DNA of 64,000 bases from a bacterium (GTDB lineage Bacteria; Zhuqueibacterota; QNDG01; DSAB01). Where the stretch lies: the NCBI GenBank assembly GCA_016931965.1, contig JAFGDT010000098.1:1-64000 (forward strand), given 5' to 3'. The notes beneath the pieces were generated by a model. The model saw only the letters and a list, made by a program, of their open reading frames with translations, made no database searches and was not told where the DNA came from. Below, in pieces: positions 37,590 through 45,836 of the stretch (within the stretch, counting starts at the first letter, position 1; each line of letters begins with the position of its first letter). The position numbers and the translations under genes were made by a program.

Positions 37590-37989
37590 TTTGCTGATTT
37601 TCTACTTTCTTGTCATTCGATTTGGAATGATTTTTCCCCGATACAATTGTCTTATCTTTGATGGCCTGTTTCAGCAAAGACAATTCCTGTACCAATGTTT
37701 TAAGCTGATCTTTCAACCTGGTCATTTCCAAAGAAAAGTGCAATAATATGAGCAGAACAAAAACAATGGCCACCAGAAAAAATAGTGCCGGAGGATATTC
37801 AATCCCAATTGAATGAGCAACTCGATCGCCCAAACTCTGCCAGATGGACATAATGAGAATGATTAGACTGACGCCCAACCATAATATGGAGTATTCAATT
37901 TTCATCCTTCGCTTGCGAATAAGATTCAAAACAATAAAGAAGAGAAAAAAGGCGATAATCGCTACAATAATTCTTCCTTTTAAAGGCAT
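37582..37989 (-). CDS. DUF2304 small membrane protein
   Basis: 135-residue protein with three hydrophobic segments (about 5-22, 33-50, 65-88) and a charged C-terminal tail with coiled-coil potential (EMTRLKDQLKTLVQELSLLKQ). MKIEYSILWLGVSLIILIMSIW is typical of DUF2304, a family of unknown function regularly found beside DPM1-like GT2 genes, as here. One base is shared with the GT2 gene upstream and eight bases overlap with the gene downstream. It may anchor or assist the GT2. Confidence 0.85.
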   Translation of the reverse strand: MPLKGRIIVAIIAFFLFFIVLNLIRKRRMKIEYSILWLGVSLIILIMSIWQSLGDRVAHSIGIEYPPALFFLVAIVFVLLILLHFSLEMTRLKDQLKTLVQELSLLKQAIKDKTIVSGKNHSKSNDKKVENQQND

Positions 37990-38726
37990 TAGATTTTTTT
38001 CCTCAAAAATGTTCTGTGTTGTCCAAACAAAACAGAAAAAATCGAAAGCATCATTTTAACCATGTAGTACAAAGGCCGCAATCCGCTGTGCATCGACTTC
38101 CCCGTTTGACTTTCATACATTACCACAGGAATTTCGACGATTTTAAACCCTAAATTGTACAATAAAAGAATCATATCGGCATCAGGATAATCAGGGGGAT
38201 AATAATTGCTCTTGGCAAAAAAATCAATGACATTTTTATGAAGGGCTTGAAAACCCGATGTCGGATCTGTAAATCTTTTTCTAATAAAGAGCAAAATCAA
38301 AAATTGAAAGAAACGCATACCTATTCGTCTCGTTAGAGCTACACGATAATGTCGATGACCGCCTAAAAATCTGGATCCGATGACAACATCATAACCATCC
38401 TTTTCTATTTTAACAATAAAATCAGAAATATATTGGGGATCGTGTTGCCCATCGCCATCTATTTGAACAACTGCATCACAATGATGATTATGGGCATATT
38501 TATAACCGGTCTGAAGAGCGGCGCCATAACCCAAATGGACAATCAAAGGAATAACAGTTGCACCGGCATCCCGGGCTTTTATGATGGTCCGATCATCCGA
38601 ACCATCGTCAATAACCACAACCTCATCAATGATATCCATCGATCGAATTTTTTGGACCACTTCGGCGATTTTCGCTTCTTCATTAAAAGCAGGAATAATG
38701 GTGATATATTTTTTCTTTAACATCAT
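37989..38726 (-). CDS. GT2 glycosyltransferase, dolichol-phosphate mannosyltransferase-like
   Basis: GT-A enzyme of about 245 residues without the long membrane tail of the DPM1/GtrB group. Motifs: YITIIPAFNEEAKIAEVV, EVVVIDDGSDDRT, the DxD in AVVQIDGDGQHDP, GSRFLGG, and DPTSGFQAL. It probably charges a polyprenyl phosphate, or a similar acceptor, with a sugar. I start at the paired ATG giving MMLKKKYITI, four bases after the upstream stop; the ORF-track start lies inside the upstream gene. It forms a tight pair with the DUF2304 gene. Confidence 0.88.
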   Translation of the reverse strand: MMLKKKYITIIPAFNEEAKIAEVVQKIRSMDIIDEVVVIDDGSDDRTIIKARDAGATVIPLIVHLGYGAALQTGYKYAHNHHCDAVVQIDGDGQHDPQYISDFIVKIEKDGYDVVIGSRFLGGHRHYRVALTRRIGMRFFQFLILLFIRKRFTDPTSGFQALHKNVIDFFAKSNYYPPDYPDADMILLLYNLGFKIVEIPVVMYESQTGKSMHSGLRPLYYMVKMMLSIFSVLFGQHRTFLRKKI

Positions 38727-38730
38727 TTGA

Positions 38731-40299
38731 TCATGATAAAAAACGGTAAATTTGTATATTTCCAAATTCTTCTAAGAGATTAAAATGAGCACCGTATTTC
38801 TGTAAAACCGGTATCATGCAAACACGATGAAAATAGCGCGAAGAGTTAATGACCAGAATGGAGTCTGGAAACTGTTGAATATATTGATATACTTTTTCAA
38901 TATTTCGAAATATGGGAGACGGAGTGACCGACAATCCTGTTTCTAACGCATACCAGCGGGCATCATCTGCAATGATGATTTCACGGGTGTTCACGTTTTC
39001 CTTTAACCAGACAACAGCTGAATAATTGGGGGCAAATGCAAGTTTTTCGCTATGAGAAGAAAATTTATACCGATAGATTTCAATGGCTGCCTGAAATAGA
39101 TTAATGATGAAAATAGAAATCAATAAAACAGTGATGACCGATTTGCACAGCGTTCTGTTTTGAATAATCTTTTGGATAACTGCTGAAATGCCGATAACCA
39201 TATAATATACGAGGAAAATGGCCACAGGCATGAGGTAGCGATAAACCTCATAATGAAACCAGATAACCATCATGATTGCCAGATAAAATAAGACATAATA
39301 TTCAATAACGGATCGATGGCGGATCATTCGATTTAAAAAACCGATTGATATTAACAAAGTCATGATGATACCCAGAACAACGATCAGTGGATTAACGATA
39401 CGACCGAGCCTGGGATATCGATAATCCAGATATTCATACCAAGATCTCCCAAAAACAGTGTGAGGAATCCGTTCGATGAAGGCTCTTGCATTATCAGGTA
39501 TGCGATAAACAATATCTTTGAAAGTGGCCTGTCCCTCCTCCTGATAATAGAGATCTTTTGATAGAAATTGCTCCTTGTAACCGGGACCTGTTTCTGGTTG
39601 CACGATAAATAAAACAGTTTGATACAAAAGAAATGGGACGGTTAAGAGAAGAATTATCGAACGAATCTTATGGAATATTTTCATCTTATGCACATGACTG
39701 AATACAATATCAACCGTAACAGCCAAAATAAGTGCAATGGCAATAAATCTGAACGAGAGTAGTACGCCTAATAAAATACCTGTCAAAATAAGAGGTCCTG
39801 TTTTTATGGATTCTTGATGTTTTTCAATGCACCGACAGATAATGATGAGGCTTAACAATAGATAGGGCCATTCCGAATAAATGACTTTCGAATACACAAT
39901 TGTCGTCATAGAAAAATAATAGATCCCCGTTATGAAAAAACTCAGCCAAAAGTCGTCCAATCTATTTTGCATGATTCGGAACAAAACCACCCCCGATACC
40001 AAACCCAATAAAACAACAAGCATTTTTAAAATAAGTAAATCCCTACCAAACAGATAAAGGAACGGTACCAGCATTAGAGGCCAACCCGGTGATGTGTTTT
40101 TGGGAATGTAATCTACATCTTCGTTGTAGACAAAATTCGGATCATTGTAGGAATGATTGACAAGAATCGATTGGGCATGGAGAATGAAATGGGCATCATC
40201 ATCCATGCGTGTCCAATCACTGTCTAATTGAACGCACTGTATAATCGCCCAAAAAATACATAACAGAACAAGGGGTTGTCTATTCATTATTTTTTTCAT
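38731..40299 (-). CDS. ArnT/PMT-like GT-C membrane glycosyltransferase
   Basis: Polytopic protein of 522 residues with about 11-12 helices. The first extracytoplasmic loop contains DWTRMDDDAHFILHAQ with the acidic catalytic-type residues, followed by NTSPGWPLMLVPFLYLFG; these fit PMT_2-type GT-C enzymes. The C-terminal soluble part has FAPNYSAVVWLKENVNTREII. The next gene, a dolichol-phosphate-type GT2, could supply its polyprenyl-phosphate sugar donor. The start could be the first ATG or the fourth codon downstream (MNRQPLVLL). Confidence 0.8.
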   Translation of the reverse strand: MKKIMNRQPLVLLCIFWAIIQCVQLDSDWTRMDDDAHFILHAQSILVNHSYNDPNFVYNEDVDYIPKNTSPGWPLMLVPFLYLFGRDLLILKMLVVLLGLVSGVVLFRIMQNRLDDFWLSFFITGIYYFSMTTIVYSKVIYSEWPYLLLSLIIICRCIEKHQESIKTGPLILTGILLGVLLSFRFIAIALILAVTVDIVFSHVHKMKIFHKIRSIILLLTVPFLLYQTVLFIVQPETGPGYKEQFLSKDLYYQEEGQATFKDIVYRIPDNARAFIERIPHTVFGRSWYEYLDYRYPRLGRIVNPLIVVLGIIMTLLISIGFLNRMIRHRSVIEYYVLFYLAIMMVIWFHYEVYRYLMPVAIFLVYYMVIGISAVIQKIIQNRTLCKSVITVLLISIFIINLFQAAIEIYRYKFSSHSEKLAFAPNYSAVVWLKENVNTREIIIADDARWYALETGLSVTPSPIFRNIEKVYQYIQQFPDSILVINSSRYFHRVCMIPVLQKYGAHFNLLEEFGNIQIYRFLS

Positions 40300-40342
40300 A
40301 ATGACTCATCAAAATGTACAACAATCAAATTCCATGCCTATT

Positions 40343-42232
40343 TTAATATGTATCTATGCGTTCTTTTAGTGCTGATAATCGTTTTCCCCAACCATATTCA
40401 TCTTTGATCATCTCAAAATCACAAGTGTCGACCTGTGAATCATGTTGTAATGCTTCACAAATCATTTTTGGAAAATGTTGAATATTACAGACAGTAAGAC
40501 GACTGTAATGTTTAGATATTCCTCGGGCGCCGGCCTCTGTGGAAATAATGCGTTTTCCACAGGCCAATGATTCGATAACCTTAGTCGGCATACCCCACCC
40601 TTTCAATATGGGCGAAATCACCAAATCAGCCTTTCGAATATAAGGGAGTATCGATTCGACAAAACCCGTAAATTCAAAATTCGGATGTGCCAAATGAAGA
40701 GGTGGATTGGCACCAACGAACTGAAATTTGGTGTTTGGCATCCGACGAATAACTTCATCCACTATGTGTTCATGGATTACTTTAACTGCATCTCTATTGG
40801 TTATGATATTATAATTCCCAAAAAAGAGTACAATTTTCGGATCGTTTTGATAAGGTTCATAAAACGGGTGATAAACCGTCTCATCAAATCCCTGCGGAAC
40901 CAGCACAATCTTGTCATGGGGAACCCATTTCGAATAGAATTGTGCATCGTTTTCTGAAATAGCCACCAACATATAAGAATTCTTGCATCCTTTTTTTTCA
41001 ACCCAATGGACATACGGAATGAGAGGCAATCTTCTAAAATCAGACTTCGCTTTTCCCAGATATTGTCGATATTCAATATTATGGGAGCTATAAATAAAGG
41101 GAATCCCAAACTTTTTCGAAAGCGTGTATCCGTATCGAGCACCCAACCCATAATCAGCAAATATGAAATCGTACTTTTTCTCTTTCAATAGATTACTAGC
41201 CGCTCGAAATAAATCCTTGCTGAAAAAGAAATAACCCAATTGGGTAAACGGAATGCGTATTTTGTTATCGATGCCCTGAATGCGATTTGCAAATTTCTTT
41301 TCCAGATTAGAATCACCCGGATGCCCGGATCCGGTCATATATATCAAATCCATATAATAATACCGTGCAAGATAGTTGATAAACTCGGCTCCCCTCACAC
41401 CGGCTCCCGTAAAGGGTACATGGGGATCATACACAGAAATATAAAGAAGGCGCTTCTTTTCAGGATTTTCCTTTGGTGATAGAGATTCGATCATTCCCGT
41501 TCTTCGCTTTTTGATCACTTTAATCGGCACACCCGCCGCAATGGCATAATCGGGAATATTTTTATTCACGACCGAACCGGCACCGATTACAACGCTCTTC
41601 CCAATTGCGACACCATCAAAGACTGAAACATGGGCCCCCAACCATCCGCCGGATCCGACCTGTATCCCCTTTGAAGATCGCTTCTGATAAAGAACCGGTA
41701 CTTCGGGATCATCAAAATGATGGGTCCCCCCGACAAGGTAACAATAGGCCGCCAAGAGCACATCCGCTTCTATTTTCACCTCGCTGGCAGAAAAAATGAG
41801 ACAATTCGAACTGATGTTCACATTATCCTTGAGTATGATATCACCATTTTTGCAGTTTAAAATGGATCCTCTGCCGAGAAACACGCCATTCCCGATAAAA
41901 ATACCCCGATTGTCCGATCCTTTGGCATCAAGCACACACTGGTCATCAATCACAACATTATCACCGATAACTATTTTTTGGGGATGTCGTAACACGACGC
42001 CCAACCCAAAACTGACATTCCGGCCAACCTTGCCCAACAGCACCGGATAAAGCTTGCTCCTGAGAAAAAGGCCGAGTGCCCCCGGCACCCAGCTCGCACA
42101 CAGCATGATTAATTCATATTTAAAAAGTTTGAAAAATCCTTTTTCACCCAGAATAAGCTCCTGGTATTTTTTTAGCTTACCCCCCTTTTTTAAAAATTCT
42201 TTCTGAATTTCGATTGTATCGTTTTTAATCAT
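40343..42232 (-). CDS. hexapeptide acyltransferase - GT4 glycosyltransferase fusion
   Basis: One 629-residue reading frame holds two enzymes. Residues about 1-245 are a left-handed beta-helix acyltransferase: hexapeptide-repeat segments (KIVIGDNVVIDDQCV, IFIGNGVFLGRGS), VGGTHHFDD with the likely catalytic His, and the closing IAAGVPIKVIKKR. Residues about 258-629 are a GT-B glycosyltransferase: LYISVYDPHVPFTGAGVRG, VLFFGNYNIITNRDAV, KGWGMPTKVIESLACGKRII. The join (about 246-257) is a short charged linker with an internal Met (TGMIESLSP), so a separate translation start inside the gene is possible. Such a fusion would let one polypeptide add and acetylate a sugar. Both halves look complete. 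Confidence 0.88.
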   Translation of the reverse strand: MIKNDTIEIQKEFLKKGGKLKKYQELILGEKGFFKLFKYELIMLCASWVPGALGLFLRSKLYPVLLGKVGRNVSFGLGVVLRHPQKIVIGDNVVIDDQCVLDAKGSDNRGIFIGNGVFLGRGSILNCKNGDIILKDNVNISSNCLIFSASEVKIEADVLLAAYCYLVGGTHHFDDPEVPVLYQKRSSKGIQVGSGGWLGAHVSVFDGVAIGKSVVIGAGSVVNKNIPDYAIAAGVPIKVIKKRRTGMIESLSPKENPEKKRLLYISVYDPHVPFTGAGVRGAEFINYLARYYYMDLIYMTGSGHPGDSNLEKKFANRIQGIDNKIRIPFTQLGYFFFSKDLFRAASNLLKEKKYDFIFADYGLGARYGYTLSKKFGIPFIYSSHNIEYRQYLGKAKSDFRRLPLIPYVHWVEKKGCKNSYMLVAISENDAQFYSKWVPHDKIVLVPQGFDETVYHPFYEPYQNDPKIVLFFGNYNIITNRDAVKVIHEHIVDEVIRRMPNTKFQFVGANPPLHLAHPNFEFTGFVESILPYIRKADLVISPILKGWGMPTKVIESLACGKRIISTEAGARGISKHYSRLTVCNIQHFPKMICEALQHDSQVDTCDFEMIKDEYGWGKRLSALKERIDTY

Positions 42233-42238
42233 TTTTCC

Positions 42239-43225
42239 TTAGCCTAAAAGTCCCTGTTCTCGATACCATTCCGCAGTCCGCTTGATGCCGGTATATAAAT
42301 CGATTTTGGGTTGATATCCCAATATTTGCTTCGCTTTATCAATACTGAAAGCGCGATCTTTCATGAAGAAATCAACCCGCCGCCGATAGAGAGGCGGATT
42401 GATCCTGATAGGTCTGCACAAAAATTCACAGAGAGCACCAGCCAGCCATACAGGCCAGATAGGAATATGCTGTCTCGAAAGGGGCTTGCCCAGCACATCG
42501 GCGATTATCTGGACAAGTTCCTGCAATGTGGTGTACTGTTCCCCCGCCAATGTAAATATTTCTCCTTCAATCCCCGGTGTAAGCCCGACCAATAAAATAC
42601 CATCGATCAAATCATCGATATAGGTGAGATGGTATAACACTTCGCCCGACCCGAACATGCGAAATTGCCCCTGATTGATATAGCGGAAAAGCTTCAGAAA
42701 TCGCATATCACCAGGACCATAAATACCCACCGGCCGAAAAACAATACCAGGCAATCCTTCATTCTTGAAAAAATGTAACGCAAGAAGCTCACCCTCCATC
42801 TTGGATCGCTGGTAATGATCGCCAGGACGATAGGGTGCACCTTCATCGGCGGGAGGATTTCTGATTTCCCCCTGAACACCAACAGTGCTGCAGTGAACAA
42901 ATCGCTTGACATTTGCATCACGCGAAACTTCCAATAAATTTTTCGTCCCTTCTACATTCACATCCCAGAATGTTTTTTTCGGAATGTTCTCCTCTCGATA
43001 AACAGCAGCGATATGATAGACCAGATCAACATCCTGGACAGCGGGAATCAGAGACTGTTTATCTCTCAAATCGCCTGTAATCACCTGGATTCCTGATTTT
43101 TCTAAATCTGCTGTATCGAATCCCTGAAGTGTCAAACCCCGGACAGCATGTCCTTCTCGTATAAGGCGTCGGCAGAGATGACCACCCGTATAACCGGTAA
43201 CCCCTGTTACCAATACAGTGTCCAT
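42239..43225 (-). CDS. NAD(P)-dependent SDR epimerase/reductase (dihydroflavonol reductase-like)
   Basis: Extended SDR of 328 residues: cofactor motif VTGVTGYTGGHLC, STVGVQG, and the catalytic YxxxK in HYQRSKMEGELLAL, followed by RPVGIYGPGDMRF. The pattern resembles the 4-dihydromethyltrisporate/dihydroflavonol reductase-like branch rather than GalE. Six bases separate it from the acyltransferase-GT fusion and it follows the GlpD-like gene by a few bases. A role in modifying a nucleotide sugar or a lipid-linked keto-sugar is likely. Confidence 0.85.
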   Translation of the reverse strand: MDTVLVTGVTGYTGGHLCRRLIREGHAVRGLTLQGFDTADLEKSGIQVITGDLRDKQSLIPAVQDVDLVYHIAAVYREENIPKKTFWDVNVEGTKNLLEVSRDANVKRFVHCSTVGVQGEIRNPPADEGAPYRPGDHYQRSKMEGELLALHFFKNEGLPGIVFRPVGIYGPGDMRFLKLFRYINQGQFRMFGSGEVLYHLTYIDDLIDGILLVGLTPGIEGEIFTLAGEQYTTLQELVQIIADVLGKPLSRQHIPIWPVWLAGALCEFLCRPIRINPPLYRRRVDFFMKDRAFSIDKAKQILGYQPKIDLYTGIKRTAEWYREQGLLG

Positions 43226-43228
43226 CAG

Positions 43229-44926
43229 CTATTCCTTTGAAGCACCGTGTGGTACATAAATGGCATTTACTTCTTCAATCTCCCGTTTTATCCTCTCTTG
43301 ATTCCATCCATATTCTTGAGCCATGATTTCAGCACAGGCCTGAATGGATTCTTTTCCCGGACGTTGCCCCGAACCCAGATCCGTTCGACGCAGGACGACG
43401 TCCGCCAGTTTTTGAGCCATTTCTTCTCGAACACCATGAATAACCTCAGCTATGAGCAATTCCTTCGAACCGGGGATCAGGCTGGATAAATCGGGCTTTT
43501 CACGACCGTACTGGAGTATGCGTGGATATTCTGATCCGTAGTTGTAAACGAGATGATCAATCACTTCAGCACTCAAACGATCCGAATGCTGGCGATGCGC
43601 CTCCTTTTTAAAGTCATTGAAAAGTTCGATATCACTCCCGATAAGATGCGTTTCATGGGATCGAGATCGTCTTCCCTTTTTGCCTAATTTCTGCAAAACC
43701 AGACCGATTGCCTTTTCAGAAACATCTCTGGCCGTTGTAAATTTCACACCGATCAGACTGATCAAACCCTCTATACCGTCCTCTCTGTGGTGATCGATGA
43801 TCCGATAATGTTTTGTAAGTTTGACTTCACCTGTTTTTGGATCCACACCATCCATGGGAAGAAACCCCTTGTGGTAATATTCAATCTCTTCCCGACGAAT
43901 CGAAGCATTTGGGAACGCTTTTTTAATCTCGTCCAAAAATATCTGAATTTCACTCTCTTGTATACTGCTTTCATCAGGACTCCCATCGTAAGGAAGATGT
44001 TTTGTCCCGATTAACGTAAATTGGCGCCACGGGGAAAAGAACAAAATACGGGTTCCATTGTACATTGTCTGATTCGCACGTTGAAATTGAAATCGGTTGG
44101 GCAAGCCCACGGCACAACCTGAAAACAACCGACGACGTACAATCAGATTCATGGCTGTGGAAAGTTGAAAACGCTTTCCCCTTGAATCAGGAGTAATCGG
44201 ATACAACATTTGATCAACCCATCCCCCACAACAATTGAGTACCATTTTTGATTTTATTTCGAACTTCTGACCGGTTAAGACATCACAAACCCGAATCCCA
44301 ACTACTTTTTGATTTTTCATCAGAAATCCGGCTGCTTTCACATAATTGGCTACACTGGCTCCTTCCCTGGCAGCAGAGAGTATAAAAGAAATCAACAATC
44401 GGTCTGAATTGTACATCTGGGCATCATACCACAAGGCGCCGCCATTAAAGCGATGGCTATCAATTTGGGGGATCCATTCTCGACATTGATTGAAGGAAAG
44501 GACTTTACCTTCTGGAATCCGCTTCTCTGGATCGGCCAGATGGTTGCGATCAAAACCAATAAGATCATTCATCCACATCGCCATTCGCATGATTCCCTTC
44601 CCCTTCATTATATGGCCGTAGGTCGGCATGAGACAGGGAAGCGGATGCACAAGATGCGGCGCTATGGTCATCAATATCCGACGCTCCCTGATGGATTCAC
44701 GCATACGTTTAATATCCAGTTGTTGCAGATATCGTAGACCACCGTGAATCGTTTTGAGACTGTTCGCCGATGTCCCTCCCCCAAAATCACCCTTGTCGAT
44801 CAAGGCCACAGAAAGCCCGCGAAGAACCGCATCCCATGCGGCAGTGGCACCATAGATACCACCACCCACAATGACGAGATCATAAATCCGATCGGATAAT
44901 TTCTCAAGTTCTCTTTTCACGAACAC
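43229..44926 (-). CDS. FAD-dependent glycerol-3-phosphate dehydrogenase-like protein (GlpD/GlpA family)
   Basis: Flavoprotein of 565 residues. The FAD-binding motif LVIVGGGIYGATAAWDAVLRG, DKGDFGGGTSANSLKTIHGGLRYLQ and the C-terminal DAO_C-type helical domain (about 400-530) place it in the GlpD/GlpA family, which oxidises sn-glycerol 3-phosphate to dihydroxyacetone phosphate and feeds electrons to quinone. No glpF, glpK or glpR lies nearby; instead it is packed between an SDR and a methyltransferase in the polysaccharide locus. It may serve a glycerol-phosphate decoration, or may have been recruited to oxidise another substrate. The family call is firm and the role is inference. Confidence 0.87.
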   Translation of the reverse strand: MFVKRELEKLSDRIYDLVIVGGGIYGATAAWDAVLRGLSVALIDKGDFGGGTSANSLKTIHGGLRYLQQLDIKRMRESIRERRILMTIAPHLVHPLPCLMPTYGHIMKGKGIMRMAMWMNDLIGFDRNHLADPEKRIPEGKVLSFNQCREWIPQIDSHRFNGGALWYDAQMYNSDRLLISFILSAAREGASVANYVKAAGFLMKNQKVVGIRVCDVLTGQKFEIKSKMVLNCCGGWVDQMLYPITPDSRGKRFQLSTAMNLIVRRRLFSGCAVGLPNRFQFQRANQTMYNGTRILFFSPWRQFTLIGTKHLPYDGSPDESSIQESEIQIFLDEIKKAFPNASIRREEIEYYHKGFLPMDGVDPKTGEVKLTKHYRIIDHHREDGIEGLISLIGVKFTTARDVSEKAIGLVLQKLGKKGRRSRSHETHLIGSDIELFNDFKKEAHRQHSDRLSAEVIDHLVYNYGSEYPRILQYGREKPDLSSLIPGSKELLIAEVIHGVREEMAQKLADVVLRRTDLGSGQRPGKESIQACAEIMAQEYGWNQERIKREIEEVNAIYVPHGASKE

Positions 44927-44937
44927 CTTTCTTGCAT

Positions 44938-45744
44938 TTAGCGAAAAGCTATAGCCATAATATGCCAGCCTGTTTTTCGAACCAGGGGTTTCGGAATCCT
45001 ATTAAATATCCCGACAAAAATAGAATTAAAAAGAAATCCCTTCAATCCATGATGAAGACGCGATTGAACGGGAAATCGTTCTGGAACAATTTGAACATCA
45101 GAAAAAGCCGACAACATATTTTTAAATTCGCCGATTGAATATTTTTTTAAAACTGGGGCATCTTCGTGTTCCAGTCCCACTTTAAAAAATTTTGACATGA
45201 TATTGAGCCATCCCTTGCGGTTATAAACCATACCAATAAACGTCCCGCCGGGTTTCAGTACGCGATATGCCTCTTCGATCATCCGTGAAGTATCTGCTGT
45301 GTATTGCAAAACACCGTGAGCATAAACCACATCAAAAGAATGGTCTGCAAATTCCAAGTTCTCACCATTCATGACCCGAAGATCTGCTTTTAGGTGATTC
45401 CATTTGAAATTCTTTTTAGCCAGATCGATGGCTGTCTCCGAAAGATCCACACCGGTAACCCAAGCATCTCCCCGAGCAAAACGCACCAAATCGAGTCCAA
45501 CACCACAACCGATTTCCAATACTTTTTTCCCACGATATCCTGAAAAATCGACAACTCTGGGGAGATAACGCAATTTATCAAAACGATATTCATCCAAATC
45601 TTGAAAAAATCCTTCTGTGCCAACGGAATGCTGCGCAATTTCCAAATCGTGTATATGGTCGTTCCAATACTGCTTAATTTTTGTGATCATCTCTTGTTGT
45701 TTCAGGTCGCCAGACTCATCTTTCATTGGTTCAAATCCACTCAT
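44938..45744 (-). CDS. class I SAM-dependent methyltransferase
   Basis: Cytoplasmic Methyltransf_11-type enzyme of 268 residues. Motif I KVLEIGCGVGLDLVRFA, the acidic residue in VTGVDLSETAIDLA, FDVVYAHGVLQYTADTSRMIEEAYRVLKPGG. A C-terminal extension (FFKVGLEHEDAPVLKKYSI) is common in the branch that methylates glycans or quinones. Eleven bases upstream of the GlpD-like gene. Start codon lacks a clear ribosome site; MKDESGD seven codons in is an alternative. Confidence 0.88.
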   Translation of the reverse strand: MSGFEPMKDESGDLKQQEMITKIKQYWNDHIHDLEIAQHSVGTEGFFQDLDEYRFDKLRYLPRVVDFSGYRGKKVLEIGCGVGLDLVRFARGDAWVTGVDLSETAIDLAKKNFKWNHLKADLRVMNGENLEFADHSFDVVYAHGVLQYTADTSRMIEEAYRVLKPGGTFIGMVYNRKGWLNIMSKFFKVGLEHEDAPVLKKYSIGEFKNMLSAFSDVQIVPERFPVQSRLHHGLKGFLFNSIFVGIFNRIPKPLVRKTGWHIMAIAFR

Positions 45745-45836
45745 TATGAAAATGACTATAAAATTCTATTGAATAAAACTTTAAATTTAATAATTTATTC
45801 TATTATATACAAGCTTTAATAAGTTTTATCCCTGTT

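Noticed and set aside
45802-45807. TATAAT in the gap before the methyltransferase gene
   Set aside because: No -35-like element at a proper distance; expected by chance in AT-rich DNA.
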